This document shows, one piece after another, positions 25,931-36,140 of a DNA stretch of 64,000 bases; the first letter of the stretch is position 1; each line of letters starts with the position of its first letter. The DNA is from Halostreptopolyspora alba (GTDB lineage Bacteria > Actinomycetota > Actinomycetes > Streptosporangiales > Streptosporangiaceae): assembly GCA_003725585.1 (NCBI GenBank), contig RJMB01000019.1, positions 1-64,000 of the forward strand, given 5' to 3'. Both the position numbers and the translations under genes were made by a program. The notes under the pieces were generated by a model. The model worked only from the letters and a program-made list of their open reading frames with translations. It was not told the origin of the DNA and did not search any database.

Positions 25931-26839
25931 TCAGTGACTCAGCCTGATTCGACGGCAGATACGCACAAGAGGTTCCTCCTGCTCGTTCAGTGGGCGCCCC
26001 TCGGCACGGGCCCGGCCCACACGCGTGGCCGCGATCTGGACCACCATGGCGCGCGCGGGGAGGTCCAGCGTGGACCACGGGTCACCCTCCGGTGGGACCG
26101 CCGGCCCGCCCGCCGCGCGGTAGGCGGCGAGGAACCGTTCCCACTCCCGGGGCGGCAGGAGCCCCGAGGCGAACAGGGCCGCCGGGCGGGCCAGGTCCCA
26201 GGCGGGGTCGCCGGTGCCGAGGTCGCCGATGTCGATGAGCCGCCACCCCGCGTTCGGGGTGTGCACCAGTTGCCCCAGGTGCCAGTCGCCGTGGACCAGG
26301 CAGGCCGGCGCCTCCGGTTCGGGTAGGGAACGAAGCCAGGGGGACAGCCCGGCGTGGGTCCGGCGGATCTCGGCGACCGCCGCGTCGTTCGTGCCGCGCG
26401 GCAGGCGCCCGACGGCGCGGGCGACGCGCCGCGCCCACCCGCGGCACGCCGGGGCGTGCGCGGGGACCGGATGACGGTGGAGCCGGGCGAGCAGGCGGGC
26501 CCCCTCCTCCCACGGCGGGTCGACATCGGGGGTCACCGGGGTTCCGTGGGGCCACACGGTCACGGTGCGCCCGGCCACCGGGAAGGGCGGTTCCAGCGGT
26601 GCGAGCAGCCCCGGCGTGCTGGCGGCGACCCGGACGCGGGCGACGAGGTCGGCGGGACGCACCCCTTCGGGGTGGGCCTTGAGGACGATGTCGCCCACCC
26701 GCACGATCACGGAGTCCTTGCGCTCGTAGAGCAGCTCCGCCTCACCGCCGGCCGCCGACCGTGCCCGGCCGGTTCCGACCAGCGCGTCGAACAACGCCCG
26801 GTCCGAGCGGGTAACACCATGAGAGGCGGGGGTAGGCAC
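25931..26839 (-). CDS. aminoglycoside-phosphotransferase-fold (APH/ChoK-like) protein
   Basis: 302 residues with a protein-kinase-like fold: 'DSVIVRVGDIVLKAHPEG' with the ATP-binding Lys, the catalytic loop 'CLVHGDWHLGQLVH' and the metal motif 'GWRLIDIGDLGTGDPAWDL' (DxD instead of DFG). This is the APH/choline-kinase family, which phosphorylates small molecules including antibiotics. The substrate is not predictable. The GTG at 26839 was chosen because residues further upstream are antisense-like, but the ribosome site is poor. Confidence 0.7.
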   Translation of the reverse strand: MPTPASHGVTRSDRALFDALVGTGRARSAAGGEAELLYERKDSVIVRVGDIVLKAHPEGVRPADLVARVRVAASTPGLLAPLEPPFPVAGRTVTVWPHGTPVTPDVDPPWEEGARLLARLHRHPVPAHAPACRGWARRVARAVGRLPRGTNDAAVAEIRRTHAGLSPWLRSLPEPEAPACLVHGDWHLGQLVHTPNAGWRLIDIGDLGTGDPAWDLARPAALFASGLLPPREWERFLAAYRAAGGPAVPPEGDPWSTLDLPARAMVVQIAATRVGRARAEGRPLNEQEEPLVRICRRIRLSH

Positions 26840-26969
26840 CCGTCCAGTCAACCAGCGAAGGCCGGCCCCGCGGTTTCCCGGCCCCCTCGGCGGTGTCGTT
26901 ACAGTGACCACAGGTCGCGTTCGTGGGGCGGCCCGCGCCCCGTCCCCTCCTCCGATTGGCAGGTACCCC

Positions 26970-27986
26970 GTGGAGGCTCTCTCTCCCGCCGATCCCCGCG
27001 TCCTCGGCGGCGTCACGCTGCGCGGGCGGCTCGGCAAGGGCGGCATGGGCCGCGTCTACGCCGGGACCACCGAGGAGGGCGAGCACGTGGCGGTGAAGGT
27101 GCTGCTCGACGTGCACGCCGAACGGGAGGACCTCCGGAGCCGCTTCGCGCGCGAGATCGCGGCCATGCGGATGGTGCAGGGTCCCGGTACGGCGGCGCTG
27201 CTGGACGCGGCCGATCCCGACGACGACCCGCCGTGGCTGGCGATGGAGTTCGTGGGCGGACTTCCCCTGAAGGACTACGCGCGGCGCGACGGCCCACTCG
27301 GCGCGGAGTCGGGCGCCGCCCTGGGTCTGGTACTGGCCGACGCTCTCGCCGAGGTCCACGACGCCGGTCTGCTGCACCGCGATCTCAAACCCAGCAACGT
27401 GCTACTCGGCCCCGAGGGGCCGCGCGTCATCGACTTCGGTCTCGTCGCCCTCGGTGGTCCCGGCAGTGAGCTCACCGCGACCGGGGCGATGGTGGGAACC
27501 CCGGTGTGCATGGCCCCCGAGCAGTTCGAGGCGCCGCACGAGGTAACAACCGCCGCCGACGTCCACGGGCTCGGATCGACACTGGTTTACGCCGCCACCG
27601 GGCGTTATCCCTATCAGCGCCCATCGATGCCGGCCCTTGTCGCGGCTGTGACCGACGAGAACGTGCCGCCCGACCTTTCCGGTGTTCCCGAGGAACTCGC
27701 CCCGTTGCTCGGTCGGATGCTCGCGCACGAGCCCGCCGCCCGCCCGCAGCTGGCCGAGGTGCGCAAGCTGTTCGTGGACCGGCTGGCCGTTTTCGGCCAC
27801 GCCCCCTCCGCCGCCCGCGCCCGGCTGGCCCGCGAGACCTACGTCCCTGGCGCCGACGAGCCCGACGACATCGCCGTCGCCCAGCACCCGCGACGACCGC
27901 GGCATCCGGTCCCGCACCGCCCACACCGGTCGAACATGCCGATCGTCGCCCGGACCGCCGAACGCCTGCGTCGCGCCTACGCGTGA
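26970..27986 (+). CDS. Ser/Thr protein kinase without membrane anchor
   Basis: 338 residues. A full Hanks-type kinase domain is present: 'RLGKGGMGRVYAG', the Lys in 'HVAVKVLLD', 'LLHRDLKPSNVLL', 'VIDFGLVAL' and 'TPVCMAPEQF'. Then come about 70 residues rich in Arg/His/Pro. There is no transmembrane helix or PASTA domain, so it is cytosolic. The GTG at 26970 is preferred over one at 26904. It lies 183 bp upstream of the SNF2-type helicase on the same strand; membership of the defence island is possible but unproven. Confidence 0.85.
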   Translation: MEALSPADPRVLGGVTLRGRLGKGGMGRVYAGTTEEGEHVAVKVLLDVHAEREDLRSRFAREIAAMRMVQGPGTAALLDAADPDDDPPWLAMEFVGGLPLKDYARRDGPLGAESGAALGLVLADALAEVHDAGLLHRDLKPSNVLLGPEGPRVIDFGLVALGGPGSELTATGAMVGTPVCMAPEQFEAPHEVTTAADVHGLGSTLVYAATGRYPYQRPSMPALVAAVTDENVPPDLSGVPEELAPLLGRMLAHEPAARPQLAEVRKLFVDRLAVFGHAPSAARARLARETYVPGADEPDDIAVAQHPRRPRHPVPHRPHRSNMPIVARTAERLRRAYA

Positions 27987-28169
27987 GGGCGGCTGCCCTG
28001 GTCGCCACCGTCGCCGCGGCCGGGACTCGCCCCTTATGCTCCGGCCACCCCGATAACGGTTCGGCCCAGCCCCCGTGACACGGGCCGCCCGGCTGGCAAC
28101 CTGTTCGGGGGAGTAGGTGACAGCGGATCCGCCTCGCGGGGCGGCAGCGACACGACGATTGGGGACGGC

Positions 28170-31031
28170 ATGTCCGAAGCCGAAAGCACCGCTGTGGCGG
28201 CCGCGAGCGAGGCGACCCCATTCGCTCCCGGAGCGCGCATCGAGGTCCGCGACGCCGAGTGGATGGTGCGCACCTGTACCCCCGCCGACAACGCGGAGGA
28301 CGGCTACATCGTCCGCGCGGTCGGCGTCTCCGAGTTCGTCCGCGGCGAGGACGCCGTCTTCTTCACCGGCCTGGAGGACCGCGCCGGCGGCGGCGTCCGC
28401 CAGCTGCGCCCCGAGGAGACCGAGCTGGTCGGCGACGACTCGCCCCGCTTCGCCCGGAGCCGGCTGTTCCTGGAGTCGGTGCTGCGCCGCACCCCCCTGC
28501 CGCAGTCCGAGCGTCGCCTGGCCATGACCGGCAAGTTCCTCATGGACGACCACGTGTACCAGCAGCGCCCCGCCGAGCTGGCGCTGAAGGGCCTGCGCCC
28601 CCGCATCCTGCTGGCCGATGTCGTCGGCCTCGGCAAAACCCTGGAGATCGGCCTCACCCTGGCCGAGCTGATCAGGCGCGGCCGCGGCGAGCGCATTCTG
28701 GTCGTCACACCCCAGCAGGTGCTGGAACAGTTCCAACAGGAGCTGTGGACCCGATTCGCCATCCCGCTCGTCCGCCTCGACTCTGTCGGTCTGGAGCGTG
28801 TCCAGCGCGACATCCCCGCCGGGCGCAACCCGTTCCTGTACTACAAGCGCGCCATCATCTCCGTCGACACGCTGAAGAACCAGGGCAAGTACGGCCGCCA
28901 CCTGCGCGGCATGCACTGGGACGCGGTGGTCATCGACGAGTCCCACAACCTCATCAACGAGGGCAACCTGCGCAACGAGCTGGCCAAGCTGCTGGCCGCG
29001 CAAACGGACGCGCTGCTGCTGGCCAGCGCCACCCCGCACAACGGTGACGCCGAGTCCTTCGCCCAGCTCATCCGGCTGCTCGACCCGGCCGCGATCGCCG
29101 ACCCCAAGCGCTACAGCGCCGCCGACATCGACCACCTCTACATCCGCCGCACCAAGGTCAGCCCCGAGGTGCAGGGCCAGATGGGCGACAAGTGGCCCGA
29201 GCGCGGCCCCTCGGAGTCGGTGCGCTGCACCGCCACCCCCGCCGAGGAGCGGGTCTTCGCCGAACTGGCCGAGACCTGGTTCGGCGCCCGCCCCCTCGAC
29301 GGCGGCCCTGTGGTGCGCAAGGAGCGGCGCCTTTTCCCCTACACCCTGCTGAAGGCGTTCCTCTCCTCCCACAGGGCGCTGGCCACCACGGTGAACCGGC
29401 GGCTGGCCAGCATCACCGACCGCGCCACCGGCGCCGTCACGGACCCCGCCGACGAGCCAGAGCACACCGCGCTGCTGGAGCTGTCCCGCCTCGCCGACGA
29501 CATGACCGACGACGACTCCGCCAAGCTCGCCGCACTACTCGACCAGCTCCGCGGGATCGGCGTCGGCAAGGGCGAACCCACCCGCGCCGTCGTGTTCTCC
29601 GAGTCGGTGCCCACCCTGACGTGGCTGCGCGAGACCATCCCCGCCCGCCTCGGGCTCGACGACGACCAGGTGTCGCTGATGCACGGCGGCATGTCCGACC
29701 AGGAGCAGCAGCGCGTCATCGACGACTTCTCGCTCGCCGACTCCCGGGTGCGCGTGTTCCTCACCGGCGACGTCGCCTCAGAGGGGGTGAACCTGCACCG
29801 CCAGTGCCACCATCTCGTGCACTACGACCTGCCCTGGTCGCTGATCCGCATCGAGCAGCGCAACGGCCGCATCGACCGCTACGGCCAGGAGTACCGGCCG
29901 CGGTTCAAGGCCCTCATGCTCACCTCCGCCACCGAGGGCGCCCCCGACGACACCTCGGTTTCGGAGAAGCTGCTCGTCCGGGAGGAGCAGGCCCACCGCA
30001 GCATGGGCAGCGCCGAGGCCGTCACCGGCGAGTACACCGCCAAGAAGGAGGAGGACCGCCTGGTCCACGACCTGTTCTCCGGCAAGACCGTCGAGGAGTC
30101 CATGGAGTCCGCCGAGGACGACTTCATGGCCGAGTTCTACGGCGGTGACGTCGGCGTTCCCGAGCACGCCGCCGCACCCGAGCTCGCCCCGGTGCCGCAC
30201 CTGTTCGACTCCACCGAGGCGTTCGTGCGCACCGCTCTCGACACCGTCTGCCCCGAGCTGCGGGTGGACGACGATGGCGAGCTGCTGGCCTTCGAACCGC
30301 CGAAGGACCTCGCGCACCGGCTGTCCGTGCTGCCCGCGTCCTACCTGCGCACGCACAAGGTCACCGAGCGCATGCGGGTCACCTTCGACGCCGGGCTGGC
30401 CGAGGCCAAACGCGAGGAGGCCCGCCGCACCAAGACCAGCTGGCCCGAGATCGGCTACGTCAGCGACCTGCACCCGATGGTGGAGTGGCTGGTCGACAAG
30501 GTTCAGGTGCAGCTGCACCGCCGCCAGGCCCCGGTGATCGCCGCCGATGTCGCCGAACCGGTGTTCTGCGTGCAGGGCATGTACTCCAACGAACTGGGCC
30601 AACCCACGGTGGTGCGGTGGATGGCCGTCACCGGTGTGCCGGACGAGCCCGCCGTGGCGGACATGTTCGAGGCCCTCGGCCACGCGGGTGTCGGCCCCGA
30701 CATGAACAACACCGGCGGCATCGGCGACCTGGAGCCGCTGCGCACGCTGGTCGAGCCGGCCGTGCGGGTGGCCCGGGAGCACCTGGACGCCCACCGCGCC
30801 GACTACGACCGCGTCATCGCCGCCGACCTCGAAGCGCCCGAGCGCAAACTACAGGAGTGGCGCCAGCTCAGCCTGGAGGGGGTGGAGGCCGGCACCTCCG
30901 GGGGCCGGGCGCGGCGCAGGCGCGACGAGGTGGAGCGCACCGTCGAGGAGCGCAGGCGGCTGATGCGGAGCATGCGCACCGCCGGAGAGCCGCTGCTGCG
31001 CGTGCTGGCCGTGCTCGCCCCGAGGCACTAA
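28170..31031 (+). CDS. SNF2-type helicase (DrmD-like), defence island gene 1
   Basis: 953 residues. The SF2/SNF2 core shows 'LLADVVGLGKTLEIGLTLAE' (Walker A, about residue 150), 'AVVIDESHNL' (DESH box, about 255), 'LLASATPHNG', and the C-terminal lobe with 'MHGGMSDQEQQRVIDDFSLA' and 'IRIEQRNGRIDRYGQ'. A roughly 300-residue C-terminal extension follows. Similar stand-alone SNF2 helicases accompany Eco57I-type methylases in class 1 DISARM (DrmD). The ATG at 28170 follows GGGGACGGC. The next gene begins 126 bp later on the same strand. Likely role: ATP-driven DNA translocation on invading DNA. Confidence 0.85.
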   Translation: MSEAESTAVAAASEATPFAPGARIEVRDAEWMVRTCTPADNAEDGYIVRAVGVSEFVRGEDAVFFTGLEDRAGGGVRQLRPEETELVGDDSPRFARSRLFLESVLRRTPLPQSERRLAMTGKFLMDDHVYQQRPAELALKGLRPRILLADVVGLGKTLEIGLTLAELIRRGRGERILVVTPQQVLEQFQQELWTRFAIPLVRLDSVGLERVQRDIPAGRNPFLYYKRAIISVDTLKNQGKYGRHLRGMHWDAVVIDESHNLINEGNLRNELAKLLAAQTDALLLASATPHNGDAESFAQLIRLLDPAAIADPKRYSAADIDHLYIRRTKVSPEVQGQMGDKWPERGPSESVRCTATPAEERVFAELAETWFGARPLDGGPVVRKERRLFPYTLLKAFLSSHRALATTVNRRLASITDRATGAVTDPADEPEHTALLELSRLADDMTDDDSAKLAALLDQLRGIGVGKGEPTRAVVFSESVPTLTWLRETIPARLGLDDDQVSLMHGGMSDQEQQRVIDDFSLADSRVRVFLTGDVASEGVNLHRQCHHLVHYDLPWSLIRIEQRNGRIDRYGQEYRPRFKALMLTSATEGAPDDTSVSEKLLVREEQAHRSMGSAEAVTGEYTAKKEEDRLVHDLFSGKTVEESMESAEDDFMAEFYGGDVGVPEHAAAPELAPVPHLFDSTEAFVRTALDTVCPELRVDDDGELLAFEPPKDLAHRLSVLPASYLRTHKVTERMRVTFDAGLAEAKREEARRTKTSWPEIGYVSDLHPMVEWLVDKVQVQLHRRQAPVIAADVAEPVFCVQGMYSNELGQPTVVRWMAVTGVPDEPAVADMFEALGHAGVGPDMNNTGGIGDLEPLRTLVEPAVRVAREHLDAHRADYDRVIAADLEAPERKLQEWRQLSLEGVEAGTSGGRARRRRDEVERTVEERRRLMRSMRTAGEPLLRVLAVLAPRH

Positions 31032-31157
31032 CCGGCACTCGACCACCACGAAGTTCTATCCAGACTCAGTCGGCGGTTTCCGGCATGACGTCACGATCAG
31101 TCTCTGGCTGACCGAGCCCAGCACCCCCACCACCCGCCCGCACGGAAAGGGGCATCC

Positions 31158-34100
31158 GTGAGCTACGACTCACTGGTCAACCGCGGCGACTACTTCTCCG
31201 CCCACTACCTCGCCGAGGTCCTGCCCAAGTCCCTCAAGAAGGGCCTGTGGAAGGAGTGGGACGAGCGCGAACGCCAGGAGCGCGAGCGCCGCCGCGAGGG
31301 CGGCGGGCGCGAACGCACCGGCCGGCGCGGCGACATGCCGACCGCCGCCACCCCACGCTCCGGGCTGCGCGCCCTGAAGTCCCGCTACTTCGACGAACGT
31401 TCCTACTTCGCCGCGTACCTGGAGGACCTGCGCGAAGGAACCCCACCCCGCCCCGACGAGGCCGCCGCCCACCGCAAACGCCTGCACGAGCTGCACCGCG
31501 ACGTGCTGGCCGCCCTCGGGTTCACCCCACAGCCCGAGCCGGTCGAGCGCGAGTTCGACGTGGGCGGCGACGAACCCGTCCGCGTGCCCCTGGCCCACTC
31601 CGAACCCACCCTCGTCGCGGTCGAGTGCGGCTGGGCCCCCGACACCGACGCCGCCCTGGACACCGACCAGGCGGGCCGGCTGCTGGAGCCGGTGGATCTC
31701 GGTTCGCGGGAAACGATCACCACCGGCACCCGGCTGGCCTCCTGGCTGCTGAACAGCGACCCGGAGCTGCGCTACGTGCTGATCCTGGCCGGCGGTGTGG
31801 TCATCCTCGCCGACCAGGCCACCTGGGGCGAGGGCCGCTACCTGGCCGCCAGCCTGGACATCGCCCTGGGGCGCGGCGGTAGCGGCGGCGCCGCCAAGGA
31901 CGACGCCGAGCTGGGCACCATCGCCGCCCTGTTCGGCGCCGACACCCTGCTGCCGCCCGAGGAAGGCGGCACCGAACGGCTCTCCGCCCTGCTGGACGAG
32001 TCCCGCCAGCACGCCGTCGGCGTCTCCGCCGACCTGCGGGAGGGGCTGCGCGACTCCGTGGAGATCATCGCCAACGAGGTGCTGTCCCGGCTGTACGAGC
32101 AGGGGGTGCGGCCCTCGCGGATCCCCGCGCCCGACAGCGGCGCCGAGGAGGCCCCCACCGACTTCGCCGGGGAACTGGCCCGCGAGTCGCTGCGCTACCT
32201 GTACCGCATCCTGTTCCTGCTGTACGCGGAGGCGCGGCCCGAGCTGGGGGTGGTGCCGGCCGACGACGAGTCCTATGTGCAGGGCTACAGCATGGCGAGG
32301 CTGGGGGACCTGGTGGTGGGCGACCTCGTCGGGGAGGAGTCCCGCACCGGGACGCACCTGTACGAGTCGCTGGATTTGCTGTTCCGCATGGTCAACGAGG
32401 GGCACCGGCCGCGCGGCGCCGCCGCGGCACAGGACCGTTCGGGGCTGTCCGAGGGCGAGGGGCTGCGTTTCGAGGCGCTGCGCGCCGACCTGTTCGACCC
32501 CGACCGCACCCGGCTGATCGGCGACGAGAAGCTCGTCCACCCGGACTACGACCCCGACGACCCCGCCTCGCCGCGCCTGGACACCCGGCTGCGCAACGAG
32601 GCGCTGTACAAGGTGCTGCGGCTGCTGATGCTCTCGCGCGGGCGGCGCAAGGAACGCGGCGGGTTCATCTCGTACGCCCAGCTCGGCATCAACCAGCTCG
32701 GCGCGGTCTACGAGGGGCTGATGTCCTACACCGGGTTCATCGCCGAGGAGGAGCTGTACGAGGTCGCCAAGAACGGCGACCGCGGCGGCGGCTCGTGGCT
32801 GGTGCCCGGGCCGGCGTTGGAGGACTACCCCGGCGACGTGCGGGTGTTCGCCCGCGACGAGGACGGCCACCGCACCGACCAGCTCGTGCGCTACCGGCCG
32901 GGCGCGTTCGTGTACCGGCTGGCCGGGCGCGACCGCGAAACCAGCGCGTCCTACTACACCCCGGAGTCGCTGACGCGCACCACGGTGCAGCTGACCCTGC
33001 GCGAACGCCTCGACCAGGACGGCGAGACGACGCCCGCGCGCGAGTTGCTGGACTGGACGATCTGCGAGCCCGCGCTGGGCTCGGGCGCGTTTCTGAACGA
33101 GGCCATCAACCAGGTCGCCGAGGAGTACCTGCGGCGCCGCCGCCGGGAGGTGGAGGAGGCCGGGCAGCAGGACCGCTACGAGCCGCTGACCCCGGAGAAC
33201 TTCAAGGAGAAGCTGCAGGCGGTGAAGGCCTACATCGCCCTGCACAACAGCTACGGCGTGGATCTGAACACCACGGCGGTGGAGCTGGCCGAGGTGTCGC
33301 TGTGGCTCAACGTGATGCACCCGGGCATGCGGGCGCCGTGGTTCGGACTGCACCTGCGGCGCGGCAACTCCCTGGTGGGGTGCGGGCGGCGCACCTACGC
33401 GCCCGGCTCGCTGACGAAGTCGGCGTGGCTGAAGGAGGCGCCCGAGGAGGTGCCGCTGGCCTCGTCCCAGCTGCCGGAGGGCCACATCCACCACTTCCTG
33501 CTGCCGGCGCGCGGCTGGGGCGCGGTCGCCGACGAGAGGGACGCCAAGCAGCTGGCGCCGGACGATACGCAGCGGTTGAAGGACTGGCGCAAGGCGATGC
33601 GGAAGGCGCCGGGGACCTCGGTGCCGCGCGGGCGCAAACAGTCCCAGGTGCGGCGGCTCCAGGGGCTCGCCCGGCGGGTGGAGTACCTGTGGGAGCTGGT
33701 GGTGCGCCGGTTGCAGATCTCCGAGTGGGAGATCTCGCGGCGGGTGGACGTGTGGGGCGCCGACGACCTGAGCCACCCCGAGGACGCGGTGCCCAGGGAG
33801 GAGGTGCTCGCCGACCTGACCGCGCAGGGGACGCCGTACTGGCGGCTGAAGACGTTGATGGACGCGTGGTGCGCGCTGTGGTTCTGGCCGGTGGAGCGGG
33901 CCGGGCTGCTGGACGGCAGCGACGAGGAGTACCGGCGGCTGGGCGAGGCGCCGGACGTGCGTCAGCCGGGCGACGACGGCTCCCTGTTCGGCGGCGGGCC
34001 GAGGGCCGTGCCGCTGGCCGACCTGGACGCGTGGCTGGAGTTCGCCGAAGCCTTGGTGGGGCGCGCCGACGTGCCGGAGGGTTCGCTGGTGGCCGAGTTC

Positions 34101-36140
34101 GGGAGCTTGGCCGACCTGGACGCCTACGAGGACGAGCTGCCGAGCTGGACCGGCATGGAGGACGAGTACCGGCTACCCGAACGGTTCCCCTGGTTGAAAA
34201 CCGTGGAGGAGGTCGCCCGGAGGCACGGGTTCTTCCACTGGGAGTTGCAGTTCGCCCACGTGTTCACGAGGGGTGGGTTCGATGTGCAAGTGGGGAACCC
34301 GCCCTGGGTGAGGCCGCGGTGGGACGAGGATGCGGTTCTGGCGGAAAATGATCCCTGGTTCAAGCTCTCAGAAAAGGCGCCGGTGGAGGTGAAGCGGGAG
34401 CGGAAGAGAGAGTTGCTGGAAGCGACGACGACGCGCAGCTTCTTCCTTGACGAGCTGGCGGGAACGGCAGGGATGAGTGATTTTCTCTCTGACGAAGCCA
34501 CGTACCCGCTAATGGCCGGAACACAGCCGGACCTGTATCGGGCCTTCATGTGTCGGGTTTGGGGGAACCTTGACGATTTTGGGAACGCAGGGTTGATTCA
34601 CCCGGATACGCATTTTGGGGGAAATAAAGAAGCGAGGCTGCGCGGGGTAACTTATCAACGACTTAGATTTCATGCCCATTTCTATAATCGGGCTTCAGTG
34701 TTTCCTGGGATTCATGCAAATACGGAATTCGGAATTCATGTTTATGGAAATGATCGAGATATTGCGTTTCAGAGTTGCAGCTGGCTATTTAGCGCGAGTT
34801 CGCTTGTGGAGTCACTCTCGCATGATGGGGTTGGGGCGATTCCGGGGATCAAGCATGAAGGTAAATGGGATGTAAGGCCGCACCGAGAGCGGATAATCGA
34901 AGTCAATCAAAGCATTCTTTCTGAATGGCAAGAGCTTGCAGGGTTGACGGAATATCCTGTGAAGCAGACGCCTCTGCTGTACCCAGTGACGACATCAGAA
35001 TCGGAGGCGATTAGGGCGCTTGCTCGGTATCGAAACCGAGTGGGTGCATGTCAGTCCTATATGAGTCGCGGCTATGACGAAGCGGAGGATCGATGGTCTG
35101 GCCGTATTGCATGGTGTAATTCACAAGTCGATTCTCTTGATGATGTGATTCTTCAGGGTCCTCATTTTTCTCAAGCTACGCCATTCTCGAAGCAGCCAAA
35201 TATTCCGTGTTCCGCGAATCGTGACTGGTCGAGATGGAATCTTGTAAATCTACCGTCGAACCCTCTTCCGGTGACCAACTACAAGCGCGTCCGGGGGGTT
35301 GGCGATGCGCTTGTGGTGCAGGATATTTGGAATGGCCTGCCGCATACGGAGTATTTCCGATTGGCCTGGAGGCGAATGATTGCCTTCGATACTGAGAGAA
35401 GCCTATTCGCTGCGCTAATACCTCCTGGTCCTTCTCATCTGCGTAGTGTGCAGACACTAGCGTTCCCAGATAGTCGGACCACTGTTCTAAACGCTGGGTT
35501 CTGGGCGTCCCTTCCGCTTGATTACCTCTTGCGTATAACTGGGCGTTCGGACCTCCGTGTGGCCGAGGCTCATAAAATGCCCGCACCCACCGTCGGCCAT
35601 CCCCTCGCAGAGTCGCTACTCCTGCGTACCCTGCGGCTGAACTGCCTCACCAACGCGTACACACCCCTGTGGAGGGAGTTGTACGACTCCGCGTGGCAGC
35701 AGGAGACGTGGGCCGTCGACTGGCCGGGGCTCGCACCCCTCGGCGAGGTCGGGCCGGAGTGGGAGTACGACACTCCACTACGCACCGAGCGGGAGCGTCG
35801 CGCGGCACTGGTGGAGCTGGACGCCCTGGTCTCGGTGTGGCTGGGCATCGGCGCCGAGGAGCTGGTGGCGGTCTACCGGTCGCGGTATCCGGTGCTGGCC
35901 GACTACGAGGCGAAGATCTGGTTCGACGCCAACGGGCGCAAGATCGCGGGGAACCACAACACCTACGGCTACGGCCAGACCAAGGAGCACTACGTCCAGC
36001 TCCAGAAGCACCTGGAGTCACCGGAGACAGAGCCCGTGCCGGAGGGGTACGAAGCGCCGTTCTACAAGGCGGACCGCGAGGAGGAGTACCGGCAGGCGCA
36101 CGCGGTCTTCAGCGAGCGCCTGCGCGATTCCGCGTTGTGA
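31158..36140 (+). CDS. giant Eco57I-like N6-adenine DNA methylase (DrmMI-like), defence island gene 2
   Basis: 1660 residues. SAM motif I is 'CEPALGSGAFLNEAINQVAE' (about residue 636), preceded by 'SYYTPESLTRTTVQLTLRER'; the catalytic motif IV is VGNPPWVRPRW (about 1047). N6-adenine methylases of the Eco57I/PglX/DrmMI type have this order. Residues about 1055-1470 are encoded by markedly AT-richer DNA and probably form the target-recognition domain. The N-terminal 600 residues are largely helical and uncharacterised. The GTG at 31158 has GGAAAGGGG upstream. It would mark self DNA, and perhaps take part in restriction. Confidence 0.88.
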   Translation: MSYDSLVNRGDYFSAHYLAEVLPKSLKKGLWKEWDERERQERERRREGGGRERTGRRGDMPTAATPRSGLRALKSRYFDERSYFAAYLEDLREGTPPRPDEAAAHRKRLHELHRDVLAALGFTPQPEPVEREFDVGGDEPVRVPLAHSEPTLVAVECGWAPDTDAALDTDQAGRLLEPVDLGSRETITTGTRLASWLLNSDPELRYVLILAGGVVILADQATWGEGRYLAASLDIALGRGGSGGAAKDDAELGTIAALFGADTLLPPEEGGTERLSALLDESRQHAVGVSADLREGLRDSVEIIANEVLSRLYEQGVRPSRIPAPDSGAEEAPTDFAGELARESLRYLYRILFLLYAEARPELGVVPADDESYVQGYSMARLGDLVVGDLVGEESRTGTHLYESLDLLFRMVNEGHRPRGAAAAQDRSGLSEGEGLRFEALRADLFDPDRTRLIGDEKLVHPDYDPDDPASPRLDTRLRNEALYKVLRLLMLSRGRRKERGGFISYAQLGINQLGAVYEGLMSYTGFIAEEELYEVAKNGDRGGGSWLVPGPALEDYPGDVRVFARDEDGHRTDQLVRYRPGAFVYRLAGRDRETSASYYTPESLTRTTVQLTLRERLDQDGETTPARELLDWTICEPALGSGAFLNEAINQVAEEYLRRRRREVEEAGQQDRYEPLTPENFKEKLQAVKAYIALHNSYGVDLNTTAVELAEVSLWLNVMHPGMRAPWFGLHLRRGNSLVGCGRRTYAPGSLTKSAWLKEAPEEVPLASSQLPEGHIHHFLLPARGWGAVADERDAKQLAPDDTQRLKDWRKAMRKAPGTSVPRGRKQSQVRRLQGLARRVEYLWELVVRRLQISEWEISRRVDVWGADDLSHPEDAVPREEVLADLTAQGTPYWRLKTLMDAWCALWFWPVERAGLLDGSDEEYRRLGEAPDVRQPGDDGSLFGGGPRAVPLADLDAWLEFAEALVGRADVPEGSLVAEFGSLADLDAYEDELPSWTGMEDEYRLPERFPWLKTVEEVARRHGFFHWELQFAHVFTRGGFDVQVGNPPWVRPRWDEDAVLAENDPWFKLSEKAPVEVKRERKRELLEATTTRSFFLDELAGTAGMSDFLSDEATYPLMAGTQPDLYRAFMCRVWGNLDDFGNAGLIHPDTHFGGNKEARLRGVTYQRLRFHAHFYNRASVFPGIHANTEFGIHVYGNDRDIAFQSCSWLFSASSLVESLSHDGVGAIPGIKHEGKWDVRPHRERIIEVNQSILSEWQELAGLTEYPVKQTPLLYPVTTSESEAIRALARYRNRVGACQSYMSRGYDEAEDRWSGRIAWCNSQVDSLDDVILQGPHFSQATPFSKQPNIPCSANRDWSRWNLVNLPSNPLPVTNYKRVRGVGDALVVQDIWNGLPHTEYFRLAWRRMIAFDTERSLFAALIPPGPSHLRSVQTLAFPDSRTTVLNAGFWASLPLDYLLRITGRSDLRVAEAHKMPAPTVGHPLAESLLLRTLRLNCLTNAYTPLWRELYDSAWQQETWAVDWPGLAPLGEVGPEWEYDTPLRTERERRAALVELDALVSVWLGIGAEELVAVYRSRYPVLADYEAKIWFDANGRKIAGNHNTYGYGQTKEHYVQLQKHLESPETEPVPEGYEAPFYKADREEEYRQAHAVFSERLRDSAL

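Noticed and set aside
31170-33776. 868-residue minus-strand open frame opposite the methylase gene.
   Set aside because: Composition is a codon shadow (His/Gln/Val/Leu repeats), with no domain and no ribosome site. The plus-strand frame has SAM and NPPW motifs.
28170-36140. Assignment of the island to BREX/Pgl because of the kinase and the PglX-like methylase.
   Set aside because: No BrxA/BrxB/BrxL/PglZ-like proteins are seen (no alkaline-phosphatase-type PglZ or Lon-like ATPase), and the DUF1998 helicase fits a DISARM/MrfA/Druantia-like scheme better.
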